Assembly (NCBI GenBank): GCA_964017065.1
Contig: OZ024783.1
Location: 12,160,313 to 12,224,312, forward strand
DNA from: Haliclona indistincta
Lineage: Eukaryota; Porifera; Demospongiae; Haplosclerida; Chalinidae
DNA length: 64,000 nt
Direction of reading: 5' to 3'
In this document: in pieces, positions 59,918 through 64,000 of the stretch
How positions within the stretch are numbered: the first letter of the stretch is position 1
Layout of the letters: each line of letters opens with the position of its first letter
Program-made: the position numbers and the translations under genes
The notes under the pieces: model-generated
Told to the model about the DNA's origin: nothing
Databases searched by the model: none
What the model saw: the letters and a program-made list of their open reading frames with translations, nothing else

Positions 59918-60262
59918 AGTAATAAAAACATTTTAACCAAAATGCAAGAGATTTAGGGTTGGTACATTTATCGAAAAAGTATGGAAACAAGATTATGAGG
60001 ATTGTAACAATAGCAGTATAATGCAACCTCCCTATTAAATTAACCACAACTATCAAAAGCAGTTAATTTAGGGAGGTAGCATTACACTGCTATTGTTACA
60101 ATCTTCATAATCTTGTTTCCATACTTTTTCGATAAATGTACCAACCCTAAATCTCTTGCATTTTGGTTAAAATGTTTTTATTACTTGTTTCTTTACTTTT
60201 TATTTATTAATAACTTAGTTGGCACTTATGTTAATGCAGTGTTACTGTAAAGAGAACAGTAC
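59918..60262. repeat. Palindrome-plus-tail repeat, copy 2
   Basis: Arms of about 117 bp within 59918-60187 with three or so mismatches, then the same one-sided tail (AACTTAGTTGGCACTTATG). Sequence differences from copy 1 occur in both arms together. Confidence 0.9.
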
Positions 60263-60289
60263 TGCATGATGCGCAGAGTGACTACACTT

Positions 60290-60470
60290 CGAGGGGTCCG
60301 ACACGGGCTGATTTCGCGTACGAGATTTCTATTTCACCAGTGATTTCTGATTTCATCACTTGATTTCCGGATTTCTACGTGATTTCTGTAATTTCCAGAT
60401 TTCTACCGTGATTTCTGATTTCTACCGTGATTTCTGATTTCTCGAGCTATTCTCTCTGATTTCTACCTTT
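60290..60470 (+). repeat. Head-plus-array repeat, copy 3 with variant unit
   Basis: Same head CGAGGGGTCCGACACGGGCT and GTACGAGATT as at 8191, but the array is built of TGATTTCTACCGTGATTTC-like units rather than TGATTC-type units. Confidence 0.75.
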
Positions 60471-61064
60471 ATTTTCGATTACTATGGGTTTCTATGATGT
60501 TTCTAACGGTATCTGAGGAACATTTTTGAGATTTCAAGCGTTTTCCAGCGCATTGGATTAAAAATTGTTTCACAGACAAGCTCTATCATGATGATTATAT
60601 ATTTTTGTGAGTATTATCATTGCCGATCGGCAATGATATGTAGGGATGACCTGGAACTAAGATGGCGGCTACTCAAGTACATTTCTACTGCATTTTCACT
60701 ATCTCTAAGGGAATCTGAAGTGCGAGCGCTTGTAGGAAGTCTATGAAAGTCGCCGGGACTGCTTGCTTGTCGACGAAAATCAAGATGGCGACTCTCAGGG
60801 AGGGCGTTGCAGATCTTCGCTGTTGTAGCGTTTCTCGAGATTCCAGACATCTATGATTGTTCAGGCGATTGTTCTGAGCATGGAAATACCTTTGGCGAAG
60901 CGGGCAGACGTTTCTAAAGTGGTAAACAGAAATCGCTGCCCACGCGAATTGTTCGTCTTCTTTCTTTCTTTCTTCTTTCAGTAAGCCTAGCGCTGTCCTG
61001 AGTGAACGAATCACTACCAAACCTACACAATTGCACGTGTATATATCTGGAATAGTGCACTTAC

Positions 61065-61149
61065 TTCTTAGATAGGCATTAAACACTACCAGAAGCGAGT
61101 AATCCTTGAAAAACATGGTTTTTAGGCCGTTTTGTACTGAAGACGCCAT
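61065..61149 (-). CDS. Possible first coding exon of an unidentified gene
   Basis: ATGGCG start with an upstream A-rich context, 28 codons (MASSVQNGLKTMFFKDYSLL, then VVFNAYL), ending at a consensus donor GTAAGT. No convincing partner exon or family identified. The surrounding 60471-61562 is GC-richer, with CpG, and otherwise unassigned; it could be a promoter region or a gene fragment. Confidence 0.3.
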
Positions 61150-61562
61150 TAAATAATTAACCCTCTTGTCGCTACTTATTATTGAGTCCGCCCACATCAG
61201 TTATGCAGCTAGCTATCTCGATCGATACTGCGTTTTGTCTCTGGTCTGGACGCTTCAGCGCGCAAGCCAGAGGTAAGAAATATGTCTAGAGCTGTACTAT
61301 ACTCTAAGTAACACTGATCTGTACGTTAAAGCTTCAGATGGCGGGTTAAAACTGACATGCCCAGACGTGAACAAGTAGTAGGCAGGCTCACGAGCAAGAT
61401 TCTACGCACAGAAAGGTTCCTACACCACGCAGCGTAAGGACTAGAAGCTACTGTGAGTGTGATATTGGCATCAACAAGATTCTACTAGGCGTGGTCCAAC
61501 TATTTAGGCTTTGCAGCATCATATCGAGTTGTCAGTATTACTGAGTCTCTTTATAGGCCATT

Positions 61563-62333
61563 CCCAATAAGAGCCTAAAGAATTTCATTAGCGTTAATGA
61601 CTGGTAAATTGGCTTCCGGGCTAGCCTGGAGTGCGACATGATTACGTAATGGCTGGCGTTTATACACAAATTTATATGGCGCTTATGAGAAATATAGCGA
61701 TACTTTTAGCGTCTGTGTAGCGATCTCCGTATACCGCACAACCGCGTGGCCTTGCTTGCCGTCTTCGTCCAAGCATGCTCTGTGGAAGGATAAAGATTCC
61801 AAGAGGATAGACACCGGCGTTGGCGAGCTACAGACGCTCAAGCAAGGGCTACTTAGCCTGCTACCTCCCGTGACACACAAGCCACCAGCGTAGTTGTGGG
61901 ATTGTCTTGGCTCCCAAGGGTTCCTCCAAAGTAACTCCCTCAATATCTCCGTCTTCCAGATACACAGCAACTGCATCCTGAGAGCAGCTTGCACTAGTAG
62001 TGGCCATATTTTTCGTCGAAGTAGCCCTTGCTTGTGCGTCTGTAGCTCGCCAACGCTGGTGCCTATCCTCGCGGAATCTTTATCCTTCCACAGAGCGTGC
62101 TTGGACGAAGACGGCAAGCAAGGCCACGCGGTTGTGCGGTATACGGAGATCGCTACACAGACGCTAAAAGTATCGCTATATTTCTCATAAGCGCCATATA
62201 AATTCGTGTATAAATGCCAGCCATTACGTAATCATCTCGCACTCCAGTGCTGGCCCAGCCCAGGTAGGCAAGAGCTGTACGCCCACGCATACATTCCACG
62301 CATACTTTGCTCTTACTGGGAATGGCCTATTCT
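61563..62333 (-). mobile_element. Long-TIR element (TAGGCCATTCCCA ends), copy 2
   Basis: Near-identical inverted copy of 58532-59303, including the centre with the LRWWLVCHGR frame (on the minus strand here). The arms have swapped end variants: CAATAAGAGCCTAAAGAATT is at the left here and at the right in copy 1. Confidence 0.85.
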
Positions 62334-62611
62334 TCATCCATTACAGTACTAACAAGTATCATGTTGTCATATCATACCTGGACTTGATATTTTGCTGTCT
62401 GCGTCCTCAACCACTTTAACTATTTTAAACCTCTCATTGAATGATTGGTAATATTAAATGATTATTAAACCACACTCCTTGCTCTCAAGACCCGTGCACG
62501 TTCACATCTGCATGCTAGACTAGTAACTGCTGCTCACAGAGTTGTCAAAATGAAATAACATGTAACATAGAATAAGTTCAAACTGATAGTGATCAAAAAA
62601 GTAACAGGAAC
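62334..62611. other. Spacer, nothing recognised
   Basis: No gene or repeat structure seen. Confidence 0.4.
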
Positions 62612-63269
62612 AAGTAAAGTAAAAAAGCTTTAATAAAAAAAGAACTGAAAAGTGTAGGGATGACTCTTAAAAAAGGAAAGGAACAAGATGGGATGATGCT
62701 TACAAAAGTAAAGGAACAAGATGGAATAATGCTTGCAAATGTAAAAGTCCCAAGTATCCCTACATCAGCGGCTTGAAGGAGGACGCAGTCCGATGGAGTA
62801 ATTGATGGTTGTAAATAACTAGAGGTATCTGTGTTTAGGAGGACGCAGTCCGATGAAGTAATTGACTGTTGTAAATAACTATAGAGGTATCTGTGTTTGG
62901 AGGACGCAGTCCGATGAAGTACCTGATGGTTGTAAATAACTAGAGGTATCTGTGTTTAGATAGGAGGACGCAGTCCGATGAAGTAGTTGACAGTTGTCAA
63001 TATGCTGCTGGTAGCTGTGTTTGAAGGACGCAGTCCGATGAAGTAATTGACGGTTGTAAAGGTATAGGAAGAGGATTCCACATTTGTCAGTTGCACGTTG
63101 TCGCAGCAAGCCGCTGATGTAGGGATACTTGGGACTTTTACATTTGCAAGCATTATTCCATCTTGTTCCTTTACTTTTGCAAGCATCATCCCATCTTGTT
63201 CCTTTCCTTTTTTAAGAGTCATCCCTACATGTTTCAGTTCTTTTTTATTAAAGCTTTTTTACTTTTTAT
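62612..63269. repeat. Foldback element: 165-bp inverted arms around a 60-bp tandem array
   Basis: Arms about 62612-62776 and 63103-63269 (AAAAAAGCTTTAATAAAAAA; GTAGGGATGACTCTTAAAA; CCAAGTATCCCTACATCAGC, mirrored). Between them five units of about 60 bp, each with GGACGCAGTCCGATGAAGTA then TTGTAAATAACTAGAGGTAT. GGACGCAGTCC is itself palindromic. The arms also contain two internal copies of GGAACAAGATGG. Confidence 0.9.
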
Positions 63270-63640
63270 GCGCACAGTGGCACACATATACTTTACTAAG
63301 ACTTATTCTGTATGTGAGTGCATATAATCCCGAGTGTAATCCTACCCTAGTCTCCAAATCTGACATGGTTTGATTTTCTGAGGAAATTTGTGTTAGTTAG
63401 GAGTTTGATTTTGCCAAGGAGACTCTGATTTCTCTAGCCCGGTTAAAACAACTGCTTAGGCAAACCTGGTCAAGCCTTTTGGTCAGTGCCATAACATGAT
63501 AGGAACTGCATGCGTATGTGTGTGCATGTTTGTATAGACTTGATTCAATAATTCAGAAATGTAATTATAACAAAAAGGGGCAGCAACACAGCTTGAAACA
63601 ACAGTTTTGAAGATTATTCACTCTAAGATACATGTACATG
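63270..63640. other. Spacer, nothing recognised
   Basis: AT-rich, no gene or inverted repeat identified. Confidence 0.4.
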
Positions 63641-63649
63641 TATGCAGTT

Positions 63650-63860
63650 GCAACATAGCCATGTTCGAGTAGAATACTCTTCTCTGCTACGCTTCACACA
63701 GTCTGGCACACAGTCTTCGTGATACTATTCATCACATCTGTTGCAACATATCATATAATCCTCCTTGGGCATTCTGCAGTGGCAGAAGATATTGATTTGT
63801 TGTGTAGTACGTTCTTTTGGCCTTCTTTTCTTTAGATCCTCCTGCAGTTTGGTATACAGG
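63650..63860 (-). pseudogene. PHD-finger remnant with an in-frame stop
   Basis: Minus-strand reading gives LQEDLKKRRPKERTTQQ, IFCHCRMPKEDYMICC, NRCDE, a TAG stop, then YHEDCVPDC. The stop at 63725-63727 stands exactly where PHD fingers have the conserved Trp before YHE, so a Trp codon (TGG) probably became TAG. The Cys/His ligands on either side remain. Related in type to the intact finger at 8731-8933. Confidence 0.55.
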
Positions 63861-64000
63861 GAAGAGGGCAGCTCAGAGTTAGAGTTAGTTAGAGATTCGT
63901 TCAATGATCCCCCTCCTCTAGAAGAGGAGGGGTAAGCCGAAAATGTGGATTGTTCTGTTCACCGGTTGTGTCTACATGTGTAGCAAGTTCAAAGTCATTA

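Noticed and set aside
60685..61197. 170-residue minus-strand open frame as one protein
   Set aside because: It reads through a good donor (GTAAGT at 61064) into sequence without domain character. Only the first 28 codons from the ATG at 61149 look like an exon.

Overview
This is nuclear DNA of an intron-rich, AT-leaning animal genome. The genes are recognisable metazoan orthologues (MANEA, STK40, CDC5L) with canonical GT-AG introns of about 40 bp to several kb. The rest is packed with small inverted-repeat transposons. Duplicated intronless kelch receptor genes, a fungal-type GH13 amylase with a membrane anchor and a Ngaro-like retroelement suggest an early-branching animal; a sponge is my best guess, but the sequence alone does not prove it.

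Layout. 0.3-8 kb: MANEA (single coding exon, +) converges on STK40 (6 coding exons, -). 8.2-11 kb: two copies of a repeat with a conserved head and an array of GATTC-type units, plus a PHD-finger exon. 11.3-15 kb: a 9-exon GH13 alpha-amylase (+) with signal peptide and C-terminal membrane anchor. 15.1-18.7 kb: two tandem intronless kelch genes (-), each ending in a BC-box/Cul2-box-like tail, as in KLHDC2/3/10-type substrate receptors of CUL2 ubiquitin ligases. 20.2-20.9 kb: a decayed LINE reverse-transcriptase 3' part. 21.1-53.8 kb: CDC5L (+), 18 coding exons over 32.7 kb. Its exons join in frame from start to stop to give 817 residues, while its introns hold well over a dozen transposon-like units, including two decayed DUF3504/Crypton-like coding remnants and a MULE-like element with a 9-bp target duplication.

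54.1-59.7 kb is a set of transposons nested inside one another. It contains a 5'-truncated Ngaro-like tyrosine-recombinase retrotransposon (RNase H and recombinase, with its split direct repeats), a decayed DDE transposase, a foldback minisatellite hairpin and a roughly 770-bp long-TIR element. 59.8-64 kb holds a second copy of that element, a second palindrome-plus-tail repeat, a foldback element around a 60-bp tandem array and a PHD-finger remnant with a stop codon.

The host genes do not form a pathway. They are housekeeping genes (Golgi glycan trimming, signalling pseudokinase, starch digestion, protein degradation, splicing) separated by mobile DNA. I see no CRISPR array, tRNA or rRNA gene. 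The most unusual material is the repeat biology: palindromic elements whose two arms change together, foldback elements enclosing tandem arrays, and small elements carrying apparent gene fragments. Exon borders come from reading splice sites and protein similarity by eye.
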